In this document: in pieces, positions 41,244 to 62,000 of the stretch
Position numbering within the stretch: the first letter of the stretch is position 1
Layout of the letters: every line of letters starts with the position of its first letter
Source of the DNA: Stercorarius parasiticus
Lineage: Eukaryota; Chordata; Aves; Charadriiformes; Stercorariidae
DNA length: 64,000 nt
NCBI GenBank assembly: GCA_013396915.1
Contig: VWZL01000904.1
Span: 386,625-450,624 of the forward strand
Direction of reading: 5' to 3'
Program-made: the position numbers and the translations under genes
The notes under the pieces: generated by a model
What the model saw: only the letters and a program-made list of their open reading frames with translations
What the model was told of the DNA's origin: nothing
Database searches by the model: none

Positions 41244-41756
41244 TCACTGTGTCCAGTTCTGGGCTCCCCAGTTCCAGAGAGGCAGGGAACTACTGGAGAG
41301 AGTCCAGCATAGTGCAACGAAGATGATTGGAGATCTCCCTTATGAGAAAAGGCTGAGAGAGCTGTGACTCTTCAGCCTGGAGAAGAAAAGGCTGAGGGGA
41401 GACCTTATTAATGTTTACAAGTATCTAAAGGGTGGGTTTAAGGAGGATGGAGCCAGACTCTTTTCAGTGGTTCCCAGTAACAGGACAAGGGGTAACAGGC
41501 ACAAGCTGGAACATAGGAAGTTCCGATCAAATATGAGAAAAAACTTCTTTACAGTGAGGGTGACAGAGCACTGGTACAGGCTGCCCAGGGAGGTTGTGGA
41601 GTCCCTTTCTCTGGAGACTTTCAAGACCCGCCTGGGTGCAGTCCTGACTAATGTGCTGTAGGCAGCCCTGCTTTAGCAGGGGACTTGGACTAGATGATCT
41701 CTAGAGGTCCCTTCCAACTCTGAAATTCTGTGATTCTGTGATTCGGTGATTCCGTG
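41244..41756 (+). mobile_element. CR1 LINE, 5'-truncated 3' end copy
   Basis: The plus strand starts at TGTCCAGTTCTGGGCTCCCC and reads the C-terminal end of CR1 ORF2: [37 protein letters not shown] and [15 protein letters not shown]. The reading is split over frames. It closes with the CR1 signature GGTCCCTTCCAAC and four tail octamers, ATTCTGTG twice then ATTCGGTG and ATTCCGTG, at 41725-41756. It lies antisense to LSMEM1 just past its 3' end. Confidence 0.95.
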
Positions 41757-41880
41757 AATAGAAATCGCTATTTTCTGTGATCATTCACTTACAGTTAAAG
41801 TAAAGCTAAGCCCTTAGCCCTGCAATTTACAATGCACAGAGAATCTGGAACTCTTGCCCAAAATTGTTGACACCCCATTG

Positions 41881-41886
41881 TTTATT
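41881..41886 (-). terminator. LSMEM1: alternative LSMEM1 polyadenylation signal AATAAA
   Basis: An AATAAA on the minus strand about 195 nt after the stop, in TAATAAACAATGG context. It would give a short conventional 3' UTR that ends before the CR1 copy at 41244-41756. Confidence 0.5.
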
Positions 41887-42078
41887 ATAAATCATATGGG
41901 CTTAGTTTTCAAAATCTATATTCACATAGAACACAATAAAACATTATTTTCTAATATTTTTCATTCAGATAGCTTTTCCAATGCTCCTGTGGCCATACCA
42001 GAATGTTTAAGTAACCTGCGTGCCATATGTGAAAACATCTGAGTAAATGGATACGCTGAATTTCATTCCAAAGAAGAT

Positions 42079-49427
<7,349 letters not shown>

Positions 49428-49610
49428 CTAGCATGTGATTGTTAGGTGTGCAGCTCTGATTTCGGGACAGACGGCTGCGTCCACTTCCCTTCCCCTAGGC
49501 TGTCGCACGGCGCCAGGCAGCACGGTCTGCGAGCCACGTCCCCACCAGCACTGGCTCTGCGATCGCTACGGACCCCCGCGTCTCAGCAACGGCCTGTTAA
49601 AAGTTACCAC
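49428..49610 (-). other. LSMEM1: candidate non-coding first exon of LSMEM1
   Basis: A GC/CpG-rich patch ends on the minus strand at CTAG|GTAAGG, a good splice donor, about 1.8 kb upstream of the acceptor of the first coding exon. The coding exon needs an upstream donor, and this is the most promoter-like stretch between IFRD1 and LSMEM1. The start near 49610 is inferred from the AT-rich element at 49632-49641. No transcript evidence is available here. Confidence 0.45.
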
Positions 49611-49620
49611 CTCGGGCACA
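49453..49620. promoter_or_regulatory. small CpG island upstream of LSMEM1
   Basis: About 16 CpG dinucleotides occur in roughly 165 bp, inside sequence that otherwise has almost none. The short length is unusual for a housekeeping island but fits a tissue-restricted promoter. The reading frames across it on both strands are unlike any family I know. Confidence 0.55.
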
Positions 49621-49631
49621 GAGGCTTTTGG

Positions 49632-49641
49632 TTATTTTTAG
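49632..49641 (-). promoter_or_regulatory. MEF2-type site / TATA-like element
   Basis: CTAAAAATAA on the minus strand fits the MEF2 consensus YTAWWWWTAR exactly. It lies just upstream of the CpG patch, where a TATA box for the candidate LSMEM1 first exon would be. An E-box, CAGTTG/CAACTG, follows at 49653-49658. The pairing suggests a muscle-type promoter, by inference only. Confidence 0.4.
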
Positions 49642-52351
49642 CTTCAGAAGAGCAGTTGTTTCTCTTGGGTATTTTGGTTAGTACCTCCCTGCAACTTCAG
49701 GGAAGACTCTTCTTAACAACTTGAGCTGTAATAAATGTGAGTACCTTTGATTCATTAATGTTATGAATTATATGTTTCTGCATTCATTATTAATTATTTA
49801 AAACTGATTTCCTCACTGTGCATGTAACCGCAGTGAAGATAACCGTTATTAATTCAACAAAGAAGTCAGTCGTTGATTCCATTACATTTATTTGATTCCA
49901 TTGACATGCCAAAGGAGAGAGGATACAGACATCAGCTTCACTAGCCAAAAGTATTGATTATTTTCCCAACAAACTAAACATCGGGGTTTTTGGAGTCACT
50001 CTATCTTGCACTTTAACCTTGCTTAAAGACTTTTTCCCCATGCAACTTTTAAATTTCTCCTGAAGTTGTTGTGGTAAAATTAGAACTTGGTGTGAGAACA
50101 CACCAAAAATTCTTCCCAGAAAAAAAAAAAGAGAACAATCAAGTCTAAAAGGAAATAAAAAACAGGTGAATGAAATGTTACTTACAACATAACGGCGTTC
50201 AGGTGACGTGCCAATATGGAAGAAATCAGACAGTGAAAATCACCCGAAGAAAACTCCTCTCTCTACTTTTAGACCCATAGGAACCTGTCAACTCCTGCAG
50301 AACCCATGAAGGCAGCTATGAAACAGACTGTCCCTCAATCTATATTTAGAGTTTGTCTTGGCTAAGTATACTGACTTCACAATATTGATCTGTATAAAAA
50401 GAAATCAGCACATACACAGCTCTTTTTTGGGGATTCCAAACATATTGGAATCATGATAATATCCTAGAACGGAGAATGAGGTTTGTTACTGGTGATCAAT
50501 ATTTCACCAACCTTTTGGCTTATGACGCCTTTTTAAAACTCACTTGCTACACAGAAGAGTCATATCTACAACACTGTAGCTATGAGTAACCAGTTTGCTA
50601 TGCAGAAGAGTCATATCTACAGTATTGCAGTCATGAGTGCTTTAAAGGCATAGACTAGAAAAAACCAGGGTATTTTCCTCCTCCCACACACCATACAAAT
50701 TCAAGTGGGACAGTATTATGGGATGGACTAATTTGTCCAGTATCCTTAGTTGTTTAAAAAATAAGTTCTGATAAACTCTTTGTGAGTACGGGTAATTGCT
50801 CTTTTACAGACAGTTCTTTTGATGACTGTTTTTTTCTTGCAGAATGTAATGTTACAGCCCACTGATGCTTACGTGAAAGGACCATGGCTCAAAACAACAA
50901 ACCCTTTCCGAAGCCATTCTATACATATAAAATTTTCAACCCCTTTAAACTGACAATAAATATATTTTCCTTTCAGGAAACAGCAGAGAGGGTACCTCCT
51001 CTGACTCGTAGTTTCCCACCCCAAGCTGACAAGCTCTGCTGCTGCTCAGTCTGGGGAGTAATGCAGACGTAACAAGCTTGCTGCCTTTCTGCAGGGGTCT
51101 CCTAGAACTCCTCCCTTCAAACAAGGACGTGCAAGCCAGATAAAAAAAAAAAAGAAATCTCATCTCCATCCCCAAAAGATTCCTGACACCATCCTAATCA
51201 GAAGACGAGGACCTAGGGCCCTCCAGTTCTAAGCTTGAGAAAGTCTGCAAACCCATCACATCTCTGTAGGGCAGCAAGCTACAGCGCAATGGGGGAAAAG
51301 GACAACCACGTGCTTGGCCACCTGCCAGGAGCTGCTGCAGAAAGCAATTTTGCAAAACACTGGCAGGACAGGAAGCTATCAGAAGTGCTGCTTTACACTA
51401 GGTAAAGATGGCAAATGTGACCCCCCAGAAACCACGGGACAGACAGGCTGGCTTGTGGGAACAGTTCAGCTCACTGAGGGCACAGTCCTGGGCTGGGCAA
51501 ACACAGGCAGCCAGCTTCATCTAGGTCAAGGATCAGAGGTTTCTTTACTTGTGTAACAAACACGTATCAGTAATAGCACAAATTTCAGTTGAAGGCCATG
51601 GCATAGTCTAAGTAATCAGTGTCATAAGCCAAACAAGTTCTTACATAATGTATTACTTGAGGGAAAAAAAAGTAAATTAGAAGGTACAGCTAATTATCAT
51701 GTATGGATTTTCAGGAATAGGTTCTGCTATAATCTGAAACTAAAAAAAAAACACTACCAAAGCAACACCCACCAAACTTTCTCTTATCAGAGCAAGCAGT
51801 ATTTTTCTGGGGGTGGGGTGTTTTTGGGTGTTAAGTTTACTTCCTCTGCCTGACCTACAGTTTTAAGAATATTTATTCTAACAGGCACTTTAATTTGTAA
51901 TTCTGGTTCAGAAGCTCCAGCTATTTAGGTTTTAGTGTCTTTATTACATAAACCTCCCACCATCCTTAAGACACACAATTCTCAAGTTACTGGCACATTT
52001 CAGCCCTCAAGAGCCAGAAAGGGAGGGCAGGGGAGTAGTTCCAACATGAGGAAAGCAGGGCAGCTGGAACGGCTCCTGTAAGATAAGGTGTTTTGCAGTA
52101 CCAGAACTGGGAAACATTTGACCATTACAAAACTGAGGACAAATGAACAGTAAGCTGTTGTGTGGACCACAGGTAGGATAAACCTTCCAAACCCAGCAAG
52201 GTGGAGTTTCACAGAGCATCTACTACAGCACTGAGACCAACCCAACCACGTGTGTCGGAATGGGCAACGAAACAAACCCACCTGTTGCAACCTTTAGGTT
52301 TTGCTACTGTTCCAGCTTTTCATATGTGGAGTGATTACTTTTACACAGAAA
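49642..52351. other. IFRD1-LSMEM1 intergenic spacer
   Basis: The spacer between the IFRD1 3' end and the LSMEM1 promoter candidate contains a 51-bp imperfect duplication at 50544-50640. No other gene-like or repeat structure is seen. Confidence 0.5.
50544..50640. repeat. 51-bp imperfect tandem duplication, 2 copies
   Basis: Copies start at 50544 and 50595. Both contain GCAGAAGAGTCATATCTACA-like sequence (first copy ACAGAAGAG...) and end in ATGAGT. About ten differences suggest an old duplication. Confidence 0.8.
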
Positions 52352-52976
52352 GCAAGCAGTGAGAAACATCTTTATTCCAAAAATTAAACATCCAATTTCA
52401 GAACATGAGAATCTTGTTTTTATTTTACATTGAGGCAGTTTGTCATTTGCTACTTCACTGTTAAGTGAAGGTAATTGAACCCCATAGTCCCCTTCAGGAT
52501 GAAGTCATACTGTGTAGAAGTTTCTTTGTTCACCTGCCACTGAAGAGTTTAAAAGAGTTACTAAAATAACTTCAGACAAACAAGTTCATCTTTTCATATT
52601 AGCATATTCTTAGCAAAACACTTGGTCAATGAATTCATTTAATTTACCTTATATAAAGTAAGGAATCCAATCTGACACACGGCATTTGACTACAGTTATT
52701 CACCCCATTTAACAGTTCAGTTACAATATATTCAACCTTTGGAACAAGTCGCATCTAAAGCCAGTGTTATAATGTATCCCCGCACCCAATCTTACAACAA
52801 TCTATATACAGCGTATATGCAACTAAGCAAGAACATGCATTCTATTTACAGACTTTATACAACATCCCTCTGCACAAGTGCAAACTGTGACTACAGAAAT
52901 TAAAAAATTAATTTAAAGGTTACAAATCTATTTTAGTTATGAAATACTTAAAATTGAACCCCATGGAAAAGGAGAT
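52352..52976 (-). other. IFRD1: IFRD1 3' UTR
   Basis: AT-rich sequence continues after the TAG to an AATAAA at 52371-52376, followed by a GT/T-rich stretch (TGCTTGCTTTCTGTGT) typical of the cleavage region. This gives a UTR of about 620 nt. The exact cleavage point is inferred. Confidence 0.7.
52371..52376 (-). terminator. IFRD1: IFRD1 polyadenylation signal AATAAA
   Basis: The hexamer on the minus strand is the best AATAAA with a GT-rich downstream element after the IFRD1 stop. Longer alternative 3' ends further left cannot be excluded. Confidence 0.65.
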
Positions 52977-53066
52977 CTAGAAAAATTCCCCCACGTCTGC
53001 TCTTTTATCACGACATTTACTTCTAGCCTTTGTCCGAGCCTTGAATGCTGCAGAGTTGTACAAGTG
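52977..53066 (-). CDS. IFRD1: IFRD1 exon 12, coding part and stop
   Basis: The exon encodes HLYNSAAFKARTKARSKCRD KRADVGEFF (29 residues) and then TAG at 52977-52979. The acceptor is TTTTGTAG. The lysine/arginine-rich tail followed by acidic/aromatic GEFF is the family's usual C-terminus, with no truncation. Confidence 0.97.
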   Translation of the reverse strand, partial: HLYNSAAFKARTKARSKCRDKRADVGEFF

Positions 53067-56000
53067 CTACAAAATAAAAGGAAAAATTAATCACAGATAT
53101 TCAACAGGCTTATGTCCTTTGAGATTTATGTTAAGAAACTGCTGAAAATATTTTTTTTATTAATCTTTGACATAAATTGAAATTTATAGTATAGTATCAT
53201 TGCACCAAAGGCTGATTCATTGTAATATATATACATTTAAAGAAAACTTGGACTGTATAAGGAACTGACTAAGTTTGGGGCAATTCTAGAAGCCAGTCAA
53301 TATTGAGCATCGTACAGCCACAATGTAGATTAAGTTTGCCTCCCCGCCCCCAGATTAAATTTGCTACTACCCATTCCACAGATTGTTTGTACACAGGATG
53401 AGTACATTCACAACCAACAGATCAAAGTCATCCTCCTAGTGTCTGTTTCACACTGGAGAGTTTGGGATACTGTCTTTAATAGACTCAGTTTCTCTGGTTT
53501 CCTGTATGTCCCTACCCAAAAACCTAGGGCTCTCCTAAAATACCAAGTTTCACATGTATGGAACGCGAATCTGGTACCGACTGGCAACCAAGTCAACCTT
53601 CAGACCCCGTGGGAGAAAAGCAGTAGCAGATACGTGCCCAGTGGAAGATCTAAAATAAGAGCTCCAGGATGGATACAAGCAAGGTTTGGTTTCATTCAGG
53701 ACAATATGGGGCACTATTAGAACTAAAGTGACAAGTTTAAAGATGACAGCCTCTGAAGTGCGTGCTTGGAAAACCACGTAATTCAGGAGAAATATAATCG
53801 TGTATGAAAGTAAAGAAAACACACTAAGGTGCAATAACCTACCCTTTCAAAACGGGATATCTTCATTGTTTTAAGAGCTGCAGCATCTAGCATTACTGGT
53901 GGACCAAGCTCAAACACATTCCGAAGAAAGTCATTTGACTAAACAAGAAACACATCATCAAATGATCAGTTTCTCCTCTATTATCAAGTCTCCAAAGATG
54001 ACTACTATTAAATATCAAGTACTCCAGTATGAAAGAGCAGCAATTAGACACAAATCTTAGTATCTTTTGCAATTAAGCCAGGGAACTCCTTTCTTTTATC
54101 AGAATAAGGCTAAGACCTAAAACTGCCCTCTTTTATAAAGACAGAGACAGCCCCCCCTGCATTGATTTTTTCATCCCAGCAAATTAGACACTGTTCTGTT
54201 ATGTCCTCTACAAAAGATTAGGGAGCTGAACACAGGTCTGTATGGTTTCATAACACACTAATTTTAAAATATCTGGCTGCAAAAGTAGTATTTGAAAATT
54301 TTGAAAAAGCTGCTACATGCCTGGGCTCCCTCAGTCACGTAGAAATGCAGTTGACAATGGACTGAAGATTTTAGCCGCATGATTATAGCAATTTGGGAGC
54401 ATATACTCCTAAGCTAGAGTTCCTGCCATGCTACATGTCTGAACAGATGACTAGTGAATAAGCAGTTCCTAGAACAGAGATAAGGACTTATCCCTTCCCT
54501 TTGGAACACTGTCATCATTGGCCTGCAAGCTGCGTTCATTATTTTTGACTAAAACTTTGCATTCCTTTTACAGGCTTGAACAGCAAGGGTGGATACATCC
54601 AGCTCTATAGCAGACAGATGACTACACCATTCTTCTGAAAGAGAGCATAAGGATTCAGGAAAACACTGAAGCTAAGAAGATACTCAGCTTGAATCTCTTG
54701 CTTCTTGGAGAAGTCTTTAATTGCTAACCCAGCATGCCCAGGCTACATCTCAGAGGCAACTCACCCAGACAGTTCTAGCTCACTGTAGTTCCCCCCCTTC
54801 ATCTTTCCCCTCAGGGTGATTTCAGCACATCTTCTATTAAGCAGGCATACTTTGCCAAATTCAAGTAAGCTTGAAAGTGTTTTAAAACATACTTGCATTC
54901 ATTTTATAAGTGTTGTCTTTTAATACATCTAATACAAAATTCATCATTTCACCAAGTTCTACTCATGGTTTTGCAATTCATAGAGTGAATTACTACCAAG
55001 AAGCCAGACAGGGAAGAAGCAGTCTCTAGTTAACAACAGCCTGAGCATGTATCAAACAGCAGCTCACCTGCAAGTGATACTGCATCCCCGACCCCAGAAT
55101 CTCCTTGAAGGTATCATAAGTTTGTTTTTTAACCCAGCAGTCAATATACATGCGCTCGGGTCCAAACTTGACCATCTCTGTAGGAAAGTCACGCTCCTGT
55201 CCAGAATTAAAGGAAACAACATTTATAATTTTAATTTAAACAGTCTTCTGTTTTTAAACATTGTACTGTGTTAGGAATTGTATATATCTTACAAACTTTA
55301 CTTTCATGAACAAGTTTGGCACACCGAAACATTCCAAATAATATAATTGATGTACACCTAAAGTTAAATCTCATGTAAGACTCGAAGTTGACAATCTTCA
55401 AGTTAGAAAGCATTTAAAAAAAGACTTAACTTTCATCTTTAAACTGACCTATCTCCAGAAAAACCAGTTCCGAGTGGAGTCACCTTTCAGTCAGTTTGTA
55501 AGCCTCATTTAGTCCCCACCTTTCAAATGTGGCAAGCTACACTTATCACAATGAAATGTAACAAGTGCTAGTGACTCATTCTACAGTCAGAATCTCAAAG
55601 GTGAGTTTAAATCACTTCAAAGCCTTCTCCTTAGCTTCCAAGATGTTTAACTTTTCTGAATGTCAGTTCATATTTAGATGGTCTTACCCATACAGCAAAG
55701 TAGTAATTATCTGACAAATCAAAAATCCAATTAGTGAGGTGTAACAAAGAATAATCCATTAAAGTGACAGAAACTTGACTTTTGTCTCAGAGGCTTTACT
55801 AGAGAGAAGTTACACCACCAACCAACTTTTTGTATTATATTAATCTGTATATGAAGACCCAAAAGATTAGTGCACAAAAATTAAGACAGTAGTTCCCCCT
55901 TCCTTGCCCCTCCATACACAAACACTTCTTCAGCCCCTGGCAGGTGCCATTTGGAAATGTATCTTACTACTAAGTTGCTTTTTGTTTATTATGCACAGCA

Positions 56001-59000
56001 TAATAAGAGACTTTACAATAAACCTTTTCACAAAATTCAGGACGTTACTTTGGATGTTCTACAGAGTTTTGTATGAAAAAAATCTGCTCATGGTATAAAA
56101 AGTAAGAACAATTTAGTATTTAGAGTGCAATGTTTAGCCTTCTTTAAAGAAAAACAAATACTCTTCACTATGGACGTCAAGTTTGGTGCAAAATAAACAG
56201 TCTGACTTTGTTCTGCATTCCTAAAAAAGCAGTTAAATTTCAAGCAGGTGATCAGAATTTGAAATCTCACTTCTTTAAAGTGTTTTTGTTCCTGTTGCTT
56301 TCACTGAAACAGAAATTCTATTTAATGATAAAAGCATTTTCATTAAATTGAACGCTACATAGTTACAATCCTGACATTCAAAGTAAAACAAAAGCATCAC
56401 CTCAACAGCTCTTAGAACATCTCTGAAGACAGATCGCTGCTTTCTTTTATCTACTTTGGCTCGGTGTTTGTTTCCATCAGTAGCCAGAGCTCTTAGTTTC
56501 TCTGTTAGAAGTTCCATATCTTCATAACAGAAATCCTAGTTAAAAAAAAAAAAGTTGTTTGGTTCTGGGGTGTTGTTTTTGTTTTTTTTTTTTTTAAAAA
56601 CAAAGTCACAGAATCCAGTTTACCAAGCAGGACACTATCAAACTCTATTCTGGTAGTCAGAGCCACATGAAACAGTACAGCTCCTTCAGTGCGCATATGT
56701 ATCCGTCAATCTGTTCTGCTCCGTAATTCCAAGGGACTCAAACTGCCTGACTGATCTGCTGAACCTGCCTGCCACTCCTGTCAACAAATTGAGGACACTT
56801 TCAAGCTATTAGTACAGAATTCACGCTGCTGGAGATGGATCATGAGACACCATTAGACTGACAGTACAGAATATTTAGTCTTTAGTCTTGTATGGGATGG
56901 AAAGTTAGAAAGCAGCTTTTTTCAAAAAATAAAAAACCAACTTAAAAAAATGATTGAAGTAAACTTTAATGCACAATTGTTTAGCAGGAAGTATTTTCTC
57001 CCCTCCATTTACTAATTCAGCAGTAGGTTACCTGGATTAGTAAGAATATATGTAAACTTACGTAAAAACGAGTTTTTGTCATTTTTAAAATCTGAACGTT
57101 TTGTCACGTCAACTGACTAGGCTGAGTTTACCGCATGCTCTTTGAAAGGAACTGGTCAAAGGCAAAACATGGTAAGCATTTTTAGCCTGTGCTGATTGTT
57201 AAGGATCAAAGATTTGTAATGATTAAAGGTGCATTTCCTCAATGGAATGGAAGAAGTTTTCAGCCAATATAGTCTCATTCATTAATGCATTTTAAGATTT
57301 TATTTACTTGCAGTCAGTTTGACCAAATAAAGGATTTAGTTCTGGTCTCTCTTTTTTTTTTTTCCCCTTTTCTTTCAAAGTTGGCTTCCATAGCCAAGAG
57401 ACTCAAATCCCTACTGTTTTCAATTATGTGGAAGTCTCAGCATGTTGTTTCAGATTATGCAGTGTTAGTGTGTTGTGTATCCTGACTTAAGTTGGAGTTA
57501 CCCTTTCACTTTGGACAGTGCTCTGGCAAAGCACAGCAGCCTTGATCGATCTAGGAGCCATTCATGCATCTCTCCTAAACCATGCCACGGGTAAGTGGAG
57601 GCTGTTTCCTTCAAGAAAACAGTTCAGAATAAGGAATATTGAAGAATGTAAAGGCAAGTTGAGCTGTGTATGGGGTAATACCAAGAAGCTTGCATCTCGT
57701 GCAACACAAAAGCAAAACAGTAGTCATAAATGCTGTGAAACCATCATGCAATGCGAGTTATTCTTCTCACAGTACCTAAATAAGGATACTGAAAAAACAA
57801 TACTAAAAGTCAACATGGTTTCTGCTAAAGGATAGCTTTTTAGCTATGAGAGCAGAATCACAAGAACTTGTCTGGAGAAAACTGTATCTAGTGAGTGTTC
57901 CAACTACAGTAAACAATACTGCTTTATCCTGGAACCTCTCTGGGGACTTTTATTTCTTTTTTTTTTTTTTAAAGCTGGTGTTTGATTTAGATTTTAAAGC
58001 TCACACACTACATTTCTAGTTACTCTTAAGTACTGTTTGATGTGGTTTGTTATACCGGTCCTGTTTTGCAATAAGGAAATTAGTGTAAAAATGATAGCTA
58101 AATTGCTGTGAATCACTGCCATACCCAATCAGATTGAGGCAGGCTTACTACAAAGAACAAAACCCAGTGAATTATCTGCCACTTGTTGAGGTCCAGGGTG
58201 CTATGCAACACAGGTTAAACAATTTGTCTTGTCATCATGACAGTCCAAGAAAATTTAGCTCCTGACGTCTACTTACAGCATCTGTTTCACGTGCCAGTTC
58301 AAACAGAAGGGCAAGTGTTTCTCCAGCAGCTATTCTCATGTTGAGATCATCACAAGACAGCAGACTTGGAAGTTTATGCAAGTGCCTAAGGAGGAAGTCA
58401 CATTTCATTAAGATGTAAATTTTGTTGACTCTACTTCACTGCATATAAAACCAGTCATTACAAATCGTGTTTTCCAAGAAAGATACTCACACTTCAATTT
58501 TCTTCTTCACTTCATTCATTGGACAAATGGTCAACAACAGTGTCCACGCTAAGAGAGCACTGATGTGAAGCACAGTATTATGGGTACTCGATACACCATT
58601 AGTGTCTCTATCTCGCTGATAGGCCTTTGTGAAGATGTTTTCCAGGCATTCCATAGTAGAGTACAGCTCCTGAATGGAAGAAAAAAGGATCATGGAAGTG
58701 GCTTAAGATTCACACATTTTCATGCTGACAATTTTTTTTTAAAAAGTATTAGTTATCCTCACCGTAATGTCATCGGTGACAATGAAACAGCAAATCCCTA
58801 AGCAGGTTGCACACTAGACAAAAGAAAAAGGTGTCAGTATTTAACATTAATGTTACTGTTGACAAAACCTTCAAACTTTGACCTTTGAAATTTAACAACT
58901 GGAGTAATGGAAACTTCAGAATAAGACCTTAGCTGAATACAAGTCTTCAACATTGTTTAATTCAACTACTTCCCAATAGTTAGCTCTCAGTTCCCATCTA

Positions 59001-62000
59001 CTTTCAGGATGATTTTACAACATACGCAGGTCTCAAGCAGTCACTTCTTATGCTGTATTATTTAATATAGCTTACAAAGCCCTTCCAGAAAGCTACATGC
59101 ATGTAGCACTCCTTTCACCCAATTATTTTAAATCTCACTAGGAATAACTAGCAGAAAGTATGCTGATAAACAGTAATGGATATATGATATTTATTCACAG
59201 CTGTGGGAAATATTTTCCACCCCTCTGCACTATTACTATTACAATTAAATGCCATGAAAACACTGGACTTCAACAGCCTTTCTTGGAACTTTCCAACTTT
59301 TACTGCAAGGTCCTACACATCTCTTCCCTATTCCTGTACTCTACTGCATCTCCTCTTAGAAAGAATAAGAAAAAAATGAAAGTGATGTTTGCACTAACCA
59401 CACAGGACTCAAAAGTACACTTAAACAGGACAAGCTTTAAAAAGCTTTTGTTTGTAGAAACAACTACTGTTGAACTAATACTAGCTCCTCTTCCAGCTGA
59501 CAGTGTCTACTGTAACACAGTTTGAGTACAACAGGAGAAGTGGCAAGCTATGTAGTGGTAAAGGCAAGTTGGAGAATATTAACTAAAACTCTGAAGTTTA
59601 AAAAAAAGATCTTAGCAAGAGCTTTAGACTGTCTTCAGTCAATATTTCAAGTATACCGCTCATGTATAGATGAGTGAAAAACTGTAAATACTTTTGGTAG
59701 TACAAATGTATCAAGTATGTAGTTCTAGATCTGCTATATGTAATTTTATCATATATAAATATGTTTGCATGAGTAACATTCCTCTGCTGTTAAAGAGGTT
59801 AAAATTAGTATCAGAAGGATACAACAGTCAGCGGGAAAACTTTCATGTCTTTCTATAGGACTTCAACATCAGCCCTCAGAACTGCAGTAAGGAGACTGCC
59901 ACATATTGAGTTACGACACTTGACAAAGTACTAGATGTAACAGCTCTTTACAGAAGTTCCTAGGTTGAAGAAGAGAATGACTTTCAGCCTTTATGTAGAA
60001 CTTTTTATGTCAGTGAAAACTGCTATGCATCATTCAGAGCATACACCAACATTACGAGCTTACACTAGTGTAGTAACCTTTAGTTCTGGGTTACGCAATA
60101 GTGAACCTGTCATAAAATGCCCTCTATCCCTGCCTGGCAAATAAACATTTATTTTTTTTTACTTACAGCCTGTCTGGCTTGGATACTGGCTGTTCCATCA
60201 CAGACAATCTTCTTCAGAAGTGGACCAAGGGTCTTAAAAATCTCTTCACTTTCAATTCCTGACCCCATCTGCACACACAGAAGACATGCCAGCCCGGCAG
60301 CTGCACACTGTTCGTCGCTCTTACCTAGAAATTAACGTACTATGATGAGTAATCACTTTGTGCCTTGCTTCCTTCCTTTAAAGGATTAAAGATTTTCAAG
60401 TCTGAAAACTTGGAAGTAGAAATTCCAAAACCAACAGACAGAAGATAATTTCAATTAATTTTCTAGGTCTGTTCAAATATGACATCTAAATTCAAAAAAT
60501 AAATGTTGTTAACGTAGATAAACTATTAAGCACTCTAAGTAGTGAGAGAAGTCTCACAGTCTTAATTCCTTTTAAATGGTGAGCTATTTCATAGGGATTA
60601 TTGCTTCCTAATAGCAAGCATGTTAATTACCTTTCTTTATGCAGCGTTCAATGCTATCAGTTAGTGTCATTCTCCTTTCCATGATAAATTCATATAGTAT
60701 TTTAGAAGAAAAAGCACTTTTCAGACTTTCAAGAGCTGCTTGTCTTGTCTTTGCACTGTTAGAAGAAAGAAGGAAGACCTCCTGAAATCAGCGCACACCA
60801 GTTAAAGCTCAGCCTGTGTTTTAATGGTAGTTTATATTTGTCCGCACCCAACAGAAAAGTAACCCACAGAAGTACCATGAAGTATGAAATGCTATGAATT
60901 CCCTCCTTCCTCAAGGACAGACAAACTTAAGTTGACCACAGAGTTCACAATAATACACCAGGCTAGCAATAAAGTCACTCTACTTCAAGCTATTAGGAAA
61001 GGAAAGCCTGACTCTCACTTATCCAAAAACTTGGTGGAGGGAGAAAGGTCTTTTCAGATCCAGGGGAAAAGCAAGTGCTCCCCAGCATGAAATAATTGCA
61101 ATATAAAAGAGCTTGATGCACATTTCCCTTATTATATGAGAGAAAGCCAGAAAACGCTGTATAAGTGTGTTTCTTCAAAGCATACTATACCTCTTGTCCA
61201 ATGTAAGGTCAATAAATCCCTTCAATTTGTATTCTAAGTCTTCTTGAGTGGCTTCTTCATCAACTTCAGGCCCTAATCCGGAGGAAATAATTTAGTCCTA
61301 CTGATACACATTTTACTAGCAGACACAGTAGTATCCAACACTTGATGTTTTTAATACTAACAAGAAAGCAGTTTAACGTAGACAATAACTACAGAATTGT
61401 TCAGTATTATAGCAACAGAATGGTGTTCAGCCTACTACAGCAAACTACCCCTTAAAATACTTTCATAAAAACACATCTACTGATGCATCTGTGCTGTTTC
61501 TATACCTGCTTCTTATGTGTGCCAAGAATGAATGAGGGAGCTAATCAGGCCATACATAAGTTTGCTACAACCGATGCCCATCAGCCAACACTGTCAGCAA
61601 CACATTTTCATCCAGTCCACTACATCTACCCCTGGAGTACAGAAGGGTGTTCACTGGAGACGCAGTGAGTACTGTCTAAGCAGCCTGTCCTGTCTGGCAG
61701 CACCACAGATGACTCTGCAGCAGCAGCTCAGTTAAGAGTAGCAAGTATTCACAGGAAAGGCTCCCTGCTTTATTCCCCTGTAGCAGGCCTTCAGGTCCCC
61801 TCCTCCCAGCAAAACAGCACGAGAGGAGCCCAGGTTGCAGAGATGGTAGTGGAGATAAAGCACCAATCTAGTTCAAAACAGGCAAATGCGACTCCTTCCA
61901 TCCCAAACTCTTCTGCAGTTCTTACCACCTCAGCTACGTGTTATGAAAAATCAATGTCTTATGACACACCTTAGAATTCTTATTGTCTCCAAAAGTTAAC

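Noticed and set aside
53361..53720. 119-codon plus-strand frame inside an IFRD1 intron
   Set aside because: It is antisense to the intron, lacks any recognised motif, and stop-free runs of this size are expected by chance.
59160..59525. 121-codon plus-strand frame inside an IFRD1 intron
   Set aside because: Antisense to intron sequence, low-complexity lysine/serine-rich content, no homologue recognised.
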